This document shows positions 35,694 to 45,144 of a stretch of 64,000 bases of DNA, one piece after another (the first letter of the stretch is position 1; each line of letters starts with the position of its first letter). This DNA comes from G963665815 sp942492065. Its GTDB lineage: Bacteria; Cloacimonadota; Cloacimonadia; Cloacimonadales; JAIOQZ01. The notes beneath the pieces are model-generated. The model made no database searches. It had not been told where the DNA came from and saw only the letters and a program-made list of their open reading frames with translations. Location: positions 62,001 through 126,000 of the forward strand of contig CALODV010000014.1 of the NCBI GenBank assembly GCA_942492065.1. Direction: 5' to 3'. The position numbers and the translations under genes were made by a program.

Positions 35694-37010
35694 ATGAAAA
35701 ATGAATTTTTAAGTGAATCAGGTCTGATAAAGATAGAGATTAAAAATCTGGGCTCTGAAGCATACATGACTCTGTTCAAAAGAGATCATCTCATAGATGA
35801 AACTGAAATTGCTCAACTGCTGGAAGAAGCAGGGATAGAAAAAGAAATCCTCAGTGAGAACCTTAAGTATATTCCAAAAGATTTCGATTCTCCATTTCTT
35901 ATCGCAGAGGGTCAGGCCCCTGTTACTCCACAGGTAGAATTTCAACTTTTGTTTGATGATAAAAAATGCATTAATCCGGCTAATTTTGTTGATGATTTTG
36001 CTAGTTTGCAGAATCTTGAATGTGTATCTCAGGGAGAAGCTCTTGCACATATTTATATTACTCGATTCTCAAAGAATGGAGTCGATATATGGGGCAGGGA
36101 AATTATTACCGAGAGTAATGATGATGATCTTATAGGGCAATATATTGGTGAAGGTGTAACATATTCAGAAGATAGCCACCAGCTTGTAGCTGATGATGAT
36201 GGATATCCTTTTGTTGATGCAGATGGCAAGGTTCATGTATACTCGAATTTCGTAATTCATAATGATCTTGATTTGAAATATGATAATTTTTCTATTAATG
36301 GTAATCTGACCGTGAATGGAAATATTAAAGAAAAAATAGTGATTGAACTTACAGGTGGACTGACAGTCTTTGGAGATATAAATGATGCCCATATACAATG
36401 TGAACGAAAAGTAGATGTTAAGGGTGATATTCTTAACTGCCGATCCGGAGGGATTTACTCTTCTGAGTCTATAGAATTTCAAGCTGCAGATCATTCAAAT
36501 ATTTATTCTGCAGGAAATATCAATTTTTCAGATAAAGTTAATTTCTGTAAACTTGTTGCAGAAAAAACAGTAACAGGTGACCCTGAAACAGGTTGTATTA
36601 TTGGCGGTATTGTTCAGGCTGGAGATAATATTGAAGCAGCCGTTATTGGTAACTCTACAGCTGCAGGGACAGAAGTAGAGATTACAATAAGCCCGTTCAT
36701 CAAGGAAAGAATGATGCTTCTTTCCAAGAAATTGAGTGAACTCAAAGAATCTCCACGTGAAAATTCTGATAAGATTGTCAAAGTAGAGAAGCTGATTCAG
36801 GATTATGAAGAAAAACTTGAAGATTCAATAAACAGAGCTTTGCTTTCTAGTGAAGAAGCTCCTAAGCATATTGTTGCTTTCAGAAAGATTTTCCCGGGAA
36901 CATATCTCAGAATACTTAAAAAATCAGTAAATATTACTGAAGCCAGAGAAAAAGTATCTTATTCAATTGTTGACGGCGAGTTGATATTTGATAATTACGA
37001 ATCAGACTGA
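35694..37010 (+). CDS. FapA-family (DUF342) protein
   Basis: The product is 438 residues from the ATG at 35694; an in-frame TTG at 35682 lies inside the previous gene. The centre (about 190-330) is a chain of short glycine-spaced beta segments (NGNLTVNGNIKEKIVIELTGGLTVFGDI) typical of the DUF342/FapA right-handed beta-helix. A coiled coil (about 335-385, MMLLSKKLSELKESPRENSD) and a short C-terminal domain follow. FapA-type proteins are often linked to cell polarity, motility or signalling, but no fixed function is known. Cytoplasmic, no signal peptide. Confidence 0.82.
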   Translation: MKNEFLSESGLIKIEIKNLGSEAYMTLFKRDHLIDETEIAQLLEEAGIEKEILSENLKYIPKDFDSPFLIAEGQAPVTPQVEFQLLFDDKKCINPANFVDDFASLQNLECVSQGEALAHIYITRFSKNGVDIWGREIITESNDDDLIGQYIGEGVTYSEDSHQLVADDDGYPFVDADGKVHVYSNFVIHNDLDLKYDNFSINGNLTVNGNIKEKIVIELTGGLTVFGDINDAHIQCERKVDVKGDILNCRSGGIYSSESIEFQAADHSNIYSAGNINFSDKVNFCKLVAEKTVTGDPETGCIIGGIVQAGDNIEAAVIGNSTAAGTEVEITISPFIKERMMLLSKKLSELKESPRENSDKIVKVEKLIQDYEEKLEDSINRALLSSEEAPKHIVAFRKIFPGTYLRILKKSVNITEAREKVSYSIVDGELIFDNYESD

Positions 37011-37033
37011 TTATATTGAAGTGGAGTAACTAA

Positions 37034-37297
37034 ATGATTTTTGTAACACTGATTATTGCAGCTATAGTTTATTTTATAACGATTAAGACTTTCAAGTACG
37101 AAAAGCTAAACAATAGTTTTTATGTTTTTGCAGCTATTGGCGCGGTAATAGTTTTTATGGCACCCAAATTCGCACCAACAGTATTTCCAGTTGTAGATGA
37201 AGTTGGAAATCCTGTTTTCAAGCATATTACTATAGGAGCATCTGTTATTGTAGGCCATATGGCAGGGGTTCTTGCAAAGACCTGGGACAGATGGTAG
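37034..37297 (+). CDS. Small membrane protein, unknown
   Basis: The product is 87 residues with about three hydrophobic helices (2-17, 30-45 and 65-80) joined by short charged turns. It starts 23 bp after the FapA-like gene with a GTGGAG site. I recognise no family. Position suggests it is the last gene of the siaB-to-fapA transcription unit; a weak ATCAG/CTGAT hairpin at 37341-37357 followed by TCTTTT could end it. Confidence 0.65.
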   Translation: MIFVTLIIAAIVYFITIKTFKYEKLNNSFYVFAAIGAVIVFMAPKFAPTVFPVVDEVGNPVFKHITIGASVIVGHMAGVLAKTWDRW

Positions 37298-37494
37298 CCA
37301 ATATTTGAAACAAAGGTGTAACGTATTGTTTTGATTGAACATCAGGTAGTTGCTGATTCTTTTATAAATCTGTGATGCTGTGTTCTTTGTTATTTTTTTA
37401 TGGTGTATCTGGAATGATCGTAAATACTTCTTACTGTTGTTGACAATTATTTAATGAATTGTTTTTTGTAACAAAAAAATAACATGAGGAATAA

Positions 37495-39081
37495 ATGAAG
37501 AACATAGTAATTGACGGATCAAATTTAACCCTTGAACAAATTTGGGAAATATCATTACAAAGGGCAAACGTAGTATTATCAGGTTCTGCAATCAGCAGAA
37601 TTAATACATGCAGGGAAGAGATTGAAAGAATAGTCAATAACGATCAGGTTGTGTATGGAATCAATACAGGATTCGGATCCCTGAAAAACCGTAAAATTGC
37701 ACGCGAACAACTTAAAAAATTACAAAGAAATCTTATAATCAGCCACTCGACCGGAGTAGGGAATTACCTTCCTGTGCAGGTTGTAAGAGCAATAATGCTT
37801 CTTAGAATAAATTCACTATCCAGAGGATTCTCAGGAATCAGATTAAGCACATTACAGACTTTGATTGACATGTTGAATAAGGGTGTTCACCCTGCTGTAC
37901 CTGAAAAAGGATCAGTTGGAGCAAGTGGAGATCTTGCCCCTATTTCACATATTATGCTTGTACTTTGTAAAGATGAAACAGAAGATATTGACGAGGAAAG
38001 TGGAAGAGTAATAATAAAAGAAAATTTTGATAGAGATAACACTGAAATAAAAACTATTTCAGGTAAAGAGGCCATGGAAAAAGCCGGCATAGAGAGAGTT
38101 GTTCTGGATGCTAAAGAAGGACTTGCCCTCAATAACGGAACTAATGTTATGACTGCTGTAGCAGCAATTGCATTACATGAAGCGGAAGTACTTCTCCACA
38201 ATTCAGTGAAGATTTTCTGTGCATCTCTGGAAGCTCTGAAAGGTGTTTCTCATGCGTACTTCAGGAAAATTCATGAAATCAGAAATCAGAAAGGACAGCT
38301 AAAGATTGCTGATATGATCAACGAGTTCCGAAAAGGGAGCTTACTTGTTGATTCCAGACCAGGGGAAGTTCAGGACAGCTATTCACTGCGTTGTTTCCCT
38401 CAGGTTGCAGGAGCTGTAAAAGATACAATCGATATGTGTCATGATGTCTTTGAAAGAGAATCTAACGCAGTAACGGACAATCCTCTTATTTTTCATGATA
38501 TTGAAGATAAACAGAAATTTTATTCCGGTGGGAACTTCCACGGGGAACCTATTGCTTTATACAGTGATTTCCTGAAAATAGCATTGACTGAGCTCGGTAA
38601 CATATCGGAAAGAAGAATCTTTAAAATGACTTCTGAATTCCTTAATAATGGACTTCCATCAATGTTGTCACTTGATCCTGGGCTTAATTCAGGTGTTATG
38701 ATTATGCAATATACTGCTGCTGCATTGACATCAGAAAATAAAGTTATTGCTCATCCTGCAAGTGTTGACACTATCCCTACAAGTGAAGATGTGGAAGATC
38801 ATGTTTCGATGGGAACAATTGCTGCCCGTCAGTCCAGAGAAATACTTGAAAATGTTAGAAGAATACTGGCTATTGAGCTGATTGTGGCTTGTCAGGCTCT
38901 GGAGTTAAGACAAAAATGCGAAGATGAGTACAGTGGAAAATCTCTTGAAGAAATCTTGAGTAAATCATCTTATGATGTCTTGAAGAAACTCCGAGAAAAC
39001 GGTGTAAACTTCTGGGATAAAGACCGAGTGGCTTATCCTGATATAGAAAAAACTATAAAACTATTAACAGAGAAACTCTAA
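37495..39081 (+). CDS. hutH: Aromatic amino acid ammonia-lyase, histidine ammonia-lyase type
   Basis: MIO-dependent lyase of 528 residues. The prosthetic-group triad Ala143-Ser144-Gly145 lies in GSVGASGDLAPISH. Tyr54 in VYGINTGFGSL and His84 in ISHSTGVGN match catalytic and substrate-binding positions of histidine ammonia-lyase, and TSENKVIAHPASVDTIPTSEDVEDHVSMG matches HutH well. It should release ammonia from histidine, giving urocanate; tyrosine is an alternative since His84 also occurs in TALs. No hutU, hutI or hutG is nearby, so a full histidine-degradation operon is not seen here. GAGG precedes the ATG, with TTGACA at 37440 as a possible -35. Confidence 0.88.
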   Translation: MKNIVIDGSNLTLEQIWEISLQRANVVLSGSAISRINTCREEIERIVNNDQVVYGINTGFGSLKNRKIAREQLKKLQRNLIISHSTGVGNYLPVQVVRAIMLLRINSLSRGFSGIRLSTLQTLIDMLNKGVHPAVPEKGSVGASGDLAPISHIMLVLCKDETEDIDEESGRVIIKENFDRDNTEIKTISGKEAMEKAGIERVVLDAKEGLALNNGTNVMTAVAAIALHEAEVLLHNSVKIFCASLEALKGVSHAYFRKIHEIRNQKGQLKIADMINEFRKGSLLVDSRPGEVQDSYSLRCFPQVAGAVKDTIDMCHDVFERESNAVTDNPLIFHDIEDKQKFYSGGNFHGEPIALYSDFLKIALTELGNISERRIFKMTSEFLNNGLPSMLSLDPGLNSGVMIMQYTAAALTSENKVIAHPASVDTIPTSEDVEDHVSMGTIAARQSREILENVRRILAIELIVACQALELRQKCEDEYSGKSLEEILSKSSYDVLKKLRENGVNFWDKDRVAYPDIEKTIKLLTEKL

Positions 39082-39092
39082 GCGGAGGAAAG

Positions 39093-40616
39093 ATGGCTAT
39101 AGTACTTAACGGTTCAGGTTTAACAGTTGAGAAAGTTGTTAGAATCGCCCGACATAATGAAAAGGTAGAACTTTGTCCTGAAGCTCTGGAAAGATTAAAA
39201 AAATGCAGAGCTATGCTTGAGAAAAAGATTGAAGCAAAAGAAATCATGTATGGAGTGAATACCGGAATTGGTGAATTTTCTGAAGTCGTTCTTGATGATG
39301 ATCAGGTTAAAGAGTTTCAGAAATATCTGATATATAATCATGCTGCCGGTATCGGTGACCCTGCACCAATCGAATATGTACGTGGTGCTATGGCCGGAAG
39401 AATAAATGTTCATGCTCACGGAAACTCAGGGTGCAGACCTGAGATTACTCTCACATTAGTCGAGATGCTGAATAAAGGTGTTACACCGTATGTATGCCAG
39501 AAAGGTTCCGTTGGTGCCTGTGGAGACCTTGCTCCTATGTCTCAAATCGCCTTGCTTATGATGGGGGAAGGACAGGCATATTATGAAGGCGAGTTGTATG
39601 ATGGTAAAACTGCTCTTGAAAAAGCAGGTATTGAAATACCTGGACTCATGGCGAGAGATGGGCTGGCTACCATAAACGGTTCAAATGTCCTTACAGCAAT
39701 GAGTGCTATATTCCTTTACGATGCGAATAATCTGTTGAAACAGGCTGAAATTGCTTGTGCAATGTCTCTGGAGGCATTGAAAGCTAACATGAAACCCTAT
39801 GACAGAAGAATTCACGAAGTCAGAGGATTTGCCGGAGCACAAAGATCTGCAGCTTCAATCAGAAAATGCGTTGAAGGCGGAGATTTGTTCCTGAGCAAAA
39901 TTAAGTGCAAAGTTCAGGATGCCTATTCAATGAGATCTACTCCTCAGATCATCGGAGCAGCACACGATGCACTTGCTTATGCAAAATCACAGGTAGAAAT
40001 TGAGTTGAACGGTGTAGGGGATAATCCAATATTCTTCCCTGACGAAGAACTCCAGCTTTCCGGTGCAAACTTTCAGGGAACTCCGGTTTCTCTACCTATG
40101 GATATGATTGGTATGGCTGTGACAATGGTGTGTGTGCTTTCTGAACGAAGAATGAACAGGTTGAATCATCCTGCATTAAACGTTGGACTTCCTGCTTTCC
40201 TTACTAAAGGTGCCGGTATGTTCTCCGGATTAATGCTTAGTCAATATACTGCTGATACACAGATTGTAGAACAGAAGATTCTCAGTACACCTGCTTGTAT
40301 CCAGTCTATACCTGCAGCAGCAGACCAGGAAGATTTTGTTTCCATGGGTATGAATACTGCAATAAAGAATTTCCAGATTCTTGATAATGCATATGGAATA
40401 ATTGGTATTGAATTTATGGCAGCGGCACAAGCTCTTGATTTCAGAGAATACAATTTTGGAACAGGAGTGACCAAAGCTAAAGAAATTATAAGGAAATACG
40501 TTGATTTTCTGGAAATTGACAGACCTTTGTATCCTGATCACACAGAAATGAAAAGACTTGTAAAATCCTGCGAAATTCTTGAAGAAGTTGAGAAGACAGT
40601 AGGAAAACTAGATTAA
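39093..40616 (+). CDS. Second MIO-family ammonia-lyase, with Ala-Cys-Gly triad
   Basis: The product is 507 residues, 11 bp after the first lyase with a GGAGG site, so the two form an operon. The fold-defining blocks are present: MYGVNTGIGEF (Tyr53), YNHAAGIGDPAP (His83), INGSNVLTAMSA, KVQDAYSMRSTPQ, GDNPIFF and AADQEDFVSMG. The cofactor triad reads Ala142-Cys143-Gly144 instead of Ala-Ser-Gly. A Ser-to-Cys mutant of bacterial HAL is known to keep activity, so MIO formation is plausible. Several binding-pocket blocks differ from the first copy (VEQKILSTPACIQSIP versus SENKVIAHPASVDTIP), so a different substrate or an aminomutase activity is likely. Confidence 0.85.
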   Translation: MAIVLNGSGLTVEKVVRIARHNEKVELCPEALERLKKCRAMLEKKIEAKEIMYGVNTGIGEFSEVVLDDDQVKEFQKYLIYNHAAGIGDPAPIEYVRGAMAGRINVHAHGNSGCRPEITLTLVEMLNKGVTPYVCQKGSVGACGDLAPMSQIALLMMGEGQAYYEGELYDGKTALEKAGIEIPGLMARDGLATINGSNVLTAMSAIFLYDANNLLKQAEIACAMSLEALKANMKPYDRRIHEVRGFAGAQRSAASIRKCVEGGDLFLSKIKCKVQDAYSMRSTPQIIGAAHDALAYAKSQVEIELNGVGDNPIFFPDEELQLSGANFQGTPVSLPMDMIGMAVTMVCVLSERRMNRLNHPALNVGLPAFLTKGAGMFSGLMLSQYTADTQIVEQKILSTPACIQSIPAAADQEDFVSMGMNTAIKNFQILDNAYGIIGIEFMAAAQALDFREYNFGTGVTKAKEIIRKYVDFLEIDRPLYPDHTEMKRLVKSCEILEEVEKTVGKLD

Positions 40617-40634
40617 TTGGAGAAAGTGCATTAT

Positions 40635-43223
40635 ATGATCGGAATTAGAGTAAGAATTATTATTGCATTGCTGATAGTTGTGTTTACGGCAGGCTGCGTC
40701 AGAATGGCGTATTTTAATACATATCATAACGCTGTTAAGTATTTTGAGGAGGCACAGCAAATCCCTCTTCGCAACAACAGACCAAACTCTGAGGCAATCA
40801 GAAAATACAATGACAGCATGAAAAAATGTGGTATAATTCTGACAGAGCTTAAAAATAGTTCCAAGGCAGATGATGCACTTTTTCTTCTTGCTCAATGTCT
40901 TTATTATCAAAAGTCCCATAGGAAATTGATTGAAGGCAAGAGTAAGTTTGAAGATTTAATAAAGTACTATCCCAAAAGCGAATATGTTCCTGATGCACAT
41001 ATATATTTAATAAAAATCGAGTATGAACTTCAGAATAAATCTGATGCTTTCAAGAAAATCAAGGCATTTCTTCTGGATGATAACCTGAAGAAGTCCCATC
41101 CGGAAGTTTTATTTCTGGCTGCAGATTATCAGATGAAGGAAGAGAATATTCTTCAATCCAGGGCATATCTCAGAAAGCTGCTGGACAACTATCCAAAATC
41201 TGATTATATAAACGAAAGCTATATTCTTCTCAGTGAGTCTTTCTATAACGAAAAAGAATATGTGAAATCAAACGAGGTGCTTGATGAACTGCTTAAAAAG
41301 CGAGCAAAGAAAGCAATTAAGTTTGATGCTATGTATAAAAAAGCTGTAAATAATCTTGAGCTTAAGAAATATGAAGATGTTCTGAAAACTGCTGACTATC
41401 TCATAAAGAAAGAGATTAATCCAGATAATGTATCCAGAGCAAAGGTCTTGAAAGCCCGAGCTTTAATGTACACTGATGAAACTGATTTAGCCGGAGAGAT
41501 TCTTGAAAATGTCATAAAATCGAACAGATCCGTTGACATAAACTCTATGGCTCATTTCTATAAAGCTGAATTGAATTTCTTCATACTTCTTAACTACGAA
41601 GAAGCAATGACATCTTACAAAAAGGTTAACAGTGCGTTTCCGCTTTACAAGTTCGCTAAAGCCAGAAGTGCAATTGCATCACAGATACTTCAGTTCCGAG
41701 ATAGTGAAAGAACCATATCTCTGGAAGACCTTGTAGAAGAACAATTTAAACTGGCAGAGTATTATTTTGATGTTCTTGAAGCACCTGATTCTGCTCTCAA
41801 GGTTTATGATAATATTCTGTTTCTTTACGATCAGAATAAACTGAAACTTGATACTCTTAAAACCAGAATTTCTGACTTTATCTCTCAGAAAGATACTATG
41901 AGTTATTTGAGAATTGATTCACTTAATACTGAATTTACGAAAAATCAGATTGTTAAAGACAGTTTGTATTCCTTTGTTGATACTTCTGCAGTTAATCTGG
42001 ATTCAATATACAAGCAGCAGCTTGTGGATATCGAAAGACTATTAAACGAGCTGATAAGTAAACAGGACTCAATCAATACTGCAAAAATTAACTTGCAGAG
42101 AGAACTTAATCAGGCCATGGAGAAGAGCAAAGGCGAGTCTGTAATAGATTCTGTCATAGCTGTCAGAAGAAGTCAGGTAGATTCTCTTTATGCAGCAGAT
42201 TCACTGGCGAACAAACAGAAAATCAGAGTTATTGAAAATGATATTCAAAATATGCAGCAGATGCAGGTCAATAAAGACGCTTCAGCAAATGTTGATTCTC
42301 TGGAAAGTAAGAGCAGAGACTTAGAATTATCTCAGATTCAAGTAGTAGACAGGATAGCGGGACTCAGGGATAGTATTTCTTTGGTCGATAGTTTATTATA
42401 CCAAAATAGAGCAGCAATAGATACTGTTCTTATAGCTAAAGTAGACTCAGTATCAACTCTTATTGATTCCATAAAAAGCAAGATCGAACATATCAAACAT
42501 CTTCAGGACTCAATTTACATTGCGAAAATAGATTCTTTGACACTTGTTAAAGACCAGTATATTAATGCTATAAGTTTATATGAAAAAGAATTTATTCCAT
42601 TCTCATATTTCCTTAAAGGGTGGCTGTATTACAACGTTATTATGGATACTGTGAAAACTGACTCCATAGTAAGTCTGATGAATAAGGATTATAGTAACAG
42701 TAAGTATACTAATGCTGTTATGAATATGCTTAATGACGAACCTATTGAGTTTTTTACTAGTGATGATAGGAAGCGAAAAGCATTGTATGAGAAAGCTCTC
42801 AATATGATGTATGATGATCCGGACAGTTGCGTTGCTATACTGGAGTCTATTGAAAAGAATACTTATGGTGATGAGCAAGCTCGCATTATGTATACAAAAG
42901 GACTTTGCATGTATCGGGCTATGAATGATACCCTTAATGCCAAGGCTGTATTTGACAGTATTAAGGCTAATCACAGGTTCTCAGAGTTTGTTACTGAGAT
43001 CAATAAGTTTTACGATGGTACTAATTTCCTGACTCTGGAAAGACTTCCTGTAATCGTACAATGGGAGCAAGCCAGAGAACAAGAGATTCAGGACAGCCTG
43101 AAAGCTGTAGAACAGGCCCTTAAAGAAGATGCTGAATCTGAAGTGGATGACAGAAAAGAGTCAGACACTAAGGATCAAAAAGAAAAACCGGAGAAGGGTA
43201 ATTACGAAGAGTATTATGAATAG
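40635..43223 (+). CDS. Large TPR-containing lipoprotein
   Basis: The product is 862 residues from the ATG at 40635; an in-frame TTG at 40617 is possible. A signal peptide ends in the lipobox FTAGC (about Cys21). Residues 30-400 are tetratricopeptide-like repeats of the outer-membrane assembly lipoprotein type (AKYYPKSEYVPDAHIYL-like units such as LIKYYPKSEYVPDAHIYL, LLDNYPKSDYINESYILL). A long charged, Asp/Ser-rich coiled-coil region (about 400-640) and more TPR-like helices follow, with a highly acidic and basic disordered C-terminus. BamD-like N-terminal repeats suggest an envelope scaffold, but length and architecture differ from BamD. It overlaps the next gene by 8 bp. Confidence 0.8.
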   Translation: MIGIRVRIIIALLIVVFTAGCVRMAYFNTYHNAVKYFEEAQQIPLRNNRPNSEAIRKYNDSMKKCGIILTELKNSSKADDALFLLAQCLYYQKSHRKLIEGKSKFEDLIKYYPKSEYVPDAHIYLIKIEYELQNKSDAFKKIKAFLLDDNLKKSHPEVLFLAADYQMKEENILQSRAYLRKLLDNYPKSDYINESYILLSESFYNEKEYVKSNEVLDELLKKRAKKAIKFDAMYKKAVNNLELKKYEDVLKTADYLIKKEINPDNVSRAKVLKARALMYTDETDLAGEILENVIKSNRSVDINSMAHFYKAELNFFILLNYEEAMTSYKKVNSAFPLYKFAKARSAIASQILQFRDSERTISLEDLVEEQFKLAEYYFDVLEAPDSALKVYDNILFLYDQNKLKLDTLKTRISDFISQKDTMSYLRIDSLNTEFTKNQIVKDSLYSFVDTSAVNLDSIYKQQLVDIERLLNELISKQDSINTAKINLQRELNQAMEKSKGESVIDSVIAVRRSQVDSLYAADSLANKQKIRVIENDIQNMQQMQVNKDASANVDSLESKSRDLELSQIQVVDRIAGLRDSISLVDSLLYQNRAAIDTVLIAKVDSVSTLIDSIKSKIEHIKHLQDSIYIAKIDSLTLVKDQYINAISLYEKEFIPFSYFLKGWLYYNVIMDTVKTDSIVSLMNKDYSNSKYTNAVMNMLNDEPIEFFTSDDRKRKALYEKALNMMYDDPDSCVAILESIEKNTYGDEQARIMYTKGLCMYRAMNDTLNAKAVFDSIKANHRFSEFVTEINKFYDGTNFLTLERLPVIVQWEQAREQEIQDSLKAVEQALKEDAESEVDDRKESDTKDQKEKPEKGNYEEYYE

Positions 43224-43827
43224 TATATTCAGACTGATAAAGCTGAATTTTCTGTTAGTTATTATTCTGGTCATAATTAGTGTTCCGGCTATTATTGGGA
43301 TAGATATAAAGCTTCTGACCGGGTTCTATGCTATAGCAGTAATACTTACAACTTCCTTATCCGCAATAGGAATTACCTCCATACTCAATCTTCAGATGAA
43401 GGTTATACCTATATATATTGCCATGGGACTGGTTTCAATAATATTTGGAAACGGTTTCATTTTTCTAATCACATTGATCTTCAAAATCTCTTATTTTCTG
43501 TTATTGTCAATGCTTGTGCAGGAGAGCTTCGGGTATTTGGCAGAACATCCCGATTTAGTGGAGAATAACTCATTCTTACGGTTTTATTCCTATTTGACTA
43601 CATTCTTTATCATGATTAAAAAAAATATCGAGAAATACAGTTTTCGGGACTATTTTTCCATATCAGGATTTGTAGATTTGTTTACAAATTGTCTGGATAA
43701 TGCTTCTGAGATAACAATAAAAAAAAAGACTCCGAAAGTTTTCGAAGTCAGAATTTTTATTAACAACATTTTGTTGATATTTTTAAGTTTGATTACAATT
43801 TTTATCAGAATCTTAAAGTTGCAGTGA
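43216..43827 (+). CDS. Integral membrane protein of unknown function
   Basis: The product is 203 residues from the ATG at 43216, which overlaps the TPR gene by 8 bp; longer in-frame upstream sequence is inside that gene. There are four to five hydrophobic helices (about 10-27, 33-54, 65-100 and 180-200). No family is recognised. The 3' end overlaps the convergent gene by 23 bp, and the last 33 codons contain a hairpin that looks like the terminator of that opposite operon. Confidence 0.68.
   Translation: MNSIFRLIKLNFLLVIILVIISVPAIIGIDIKLLTGFYAIAVILTTSLSAIGITSILNLQMKVIPIYIAMGLVSIIFGNGFIFLITLIFKISYFLLLSMLVQESFGYLAEHPDLVENNSFLRFYSYLTTFFIMIKKNIEKYSFRDYFSISGFVDLFTNCLDNASEITIKKKTPKVFEVRIFINNILLIFLSLITIFIRILKLQ
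43718..43749 (-). terminator. Minus-strand Rho-independent terminator inside the convergent gene
   Basis: On the minus strand GACTTCGAA pairs with TTCGGAGTC (one mismatch) around a 4-nt loop, followed by nine or ten T residues. It lies 55 bp past the stop of the minus-strand operon and within the coding end of the plus-strand membrane protein. Confidence 0.75.
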
Positions 43828-44485
43828 GAATAAGGTTATCTGTTTTATCAGCACTTACTCCAAAACTTACTTGCTGTTTATGTTTCTTGTTGTATCTTGC
43901 AGTAGATATCATTGAATGAATGCCGCTTGCAAGGTGATTGAGAACAATTGCACTTGTCATTACTTTTGCTTTATCACTGAAATCCTGATTGTCTTTTCTA
44001 TACACGCGATATTTAGCTCGGTGAGCTCCTGAATCCCAGTTCCATCCCAGTTCGTCAGAATAAGTGTTCTCAGCTAGATAGTCTATCTTTTCCTGGTCTG
44101 ACAGGTTAGGATAATTGTAGTTCATACCCTGTAGTACAAAAGAATTGTATCCGTTAGTACCGTAACCTGATGAATCATATTTCCCCAGGTCGATTTTATG
44201 TTGTTCTGAAATATCCATGGACTGAATACCGGAATACTTAAGAGCATAATCTTCTGCATTGGTTGTGGCAATATCAGCTTGTTTCTGATAATAGTACTTT
44301 GTTGAGAACAGGAGTACTTCGGCAGCAAGGTGCACATAACCGGTTTTATCTCCATTGGATAATTCACCCCATCCCGGAACTATTATTGATTTCAGGAATG
44401 ACTTTGCTTTTCTGGAAGGTGCTGCATGCAGACACATTGCAGAAAACAGAAAAATTACAACAAGGATTTTAAAATTTGATTTCAT
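43805..44485 (-). CDS. Tandem paralogue 3 of a DUF5683-like membrane/envelope protein
   Basis: The product is 226 residues. A signal peptide (about 1-21, ending CLHA) is followed by KSFLKSIIVPGWGELSNGDKTGYVHLAAEVLLF, the Pro-Gly-x-Gly-[EQ] hairpin characteristic of DUF5683-type proteins, then a Tyr-rich helical region and C-terminal beta strands ending in LRF. It shares this order with the next two genes upstream, indicating tandem duplication. The aromatic C-terminal residue fits an envelope-inserted beta structure. It overlaps the preceding paralogue by 17 bp. Function unknown. Confidence 0.75.
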   Translation of the reverse strand: MKSNFKILVVIFLFSAMCLHAAPSRKAKSFLKSIIVPGWGELSNGDKTGYVHLAAEVLLFSTKYYYQKQADIATTNAEDYALKYSGIQSMDISEQHKIDLGKYDSSGYGTNGYNSFVLQGMNYNYPNLSDQEKIDYLAENTYSDELGWNWDSGAHRAKYRVYRKDNQDFSDKAKVMTSAIVLNHLASGIHSMISTARYNKKHKQQVSFGVSADKTDNLILTATLRF

Positions 44486-45143
44486 AGTGTAGCCTTAGTC
44501 CCCTTTTTTTGAGATCAGGTTTAACATAGATTCTGGATGTTTTATTCTGTGATGCGTTGAACCTTTTAGATGATGCAACAGCGTCAATAGTACTTACTAC
44601 TCGATTGAGCAAGGCAGCAGCGATCATGAAATTTGCCATGATTTTGAGGTTTTGCTTATCCTTCCGCATTTCTTTGAACTTAATCCATTTACCTTTATCT
44701 TCCCACTCCCAGCGAGTATTCTCTGCCATGAGGTTATTATCAAGGTATTTCTGGTATTCAGCAGGATCGTTTTTATATAGCAGGTAATAGTTTCTGGCAC
44801 GCCTTTCAATATCCTGATTAAATTCATCCCAGCTGTAGTAGTCATGCATAGTCTGGAAATACTCATCTGACTCGTTAAAATTGCTTCCTGCATATTGCTC
44901 AGCATACATTTTATAAGAGTCTATGGCATTGTCTACTTCAGTGTTGAAATACCCATAGGACATCCATATAATTACTTCAGTACTGAGAAAAAATGTAGCT
45001 TTCTTGTATCTTTCAGTATAAACCTCTCCCGAACCTGGAAGAACGAGAGACATGAAGGCAGCTCTTCGAACAGACTTGGTTTCCGCTTGAATTGTCACAG
45101 CAATCATTGTTACTAAAACGACAAACAATAGTTTACGTCTCAT
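44469..45143 (-). CDS. Tandem paralogue 2 of a DUF5683-like membrane/envelope protein
   Basis: The product is 224 residues. A signal peptide (1-20, ending QA) is followed by RRAAFMSLVLPGSGEVYTERYKKATFFLSTEVIIW, matching the conserved PGxGE block of its neighbours. Next is a helical part with YKMYAEQYAGSN (compare YKAYAEKHYSS in paralogue 1), then NDPAEYQKYL and a C-terminal beta region ending EIKF. It starts 1 bp after the stop of paralogue 1 and ends inside the start of paralogue 3, so all three are translated from one message. Function unknown. Confidence 0.75.
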   Translation of the reverse strand: MRRKLLFVVLVTMIAVTIQAETKSVRRAAFMSLVLPGSGEVYTERYKKATFFLSTEVIIWMSYGYFNTEVDNAIDSYKMYAEQYAGSNFNESDEYFQTMHDYYSWDEFNQDIERRARNYYLLYKNDPAEYQKYLDNNLMAENTRWEWEDKGKWIKFKEMRKDKQNLKIMANFMIAAALLNRVVSTIDAVASSKRFNASQNKTSRIYVKPDLKKRGLRLHYEIKF

Positions 45144-45144
45144 A

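Noticed and set aside
37495..40616. Histidine utilisation (hut) operon
   Set aside because: No urocanase, imidazolonepropionase or formimino-hydrolase gene is adjacent; the neighbours are a TPR lipoprotein and a FapA-like operon.
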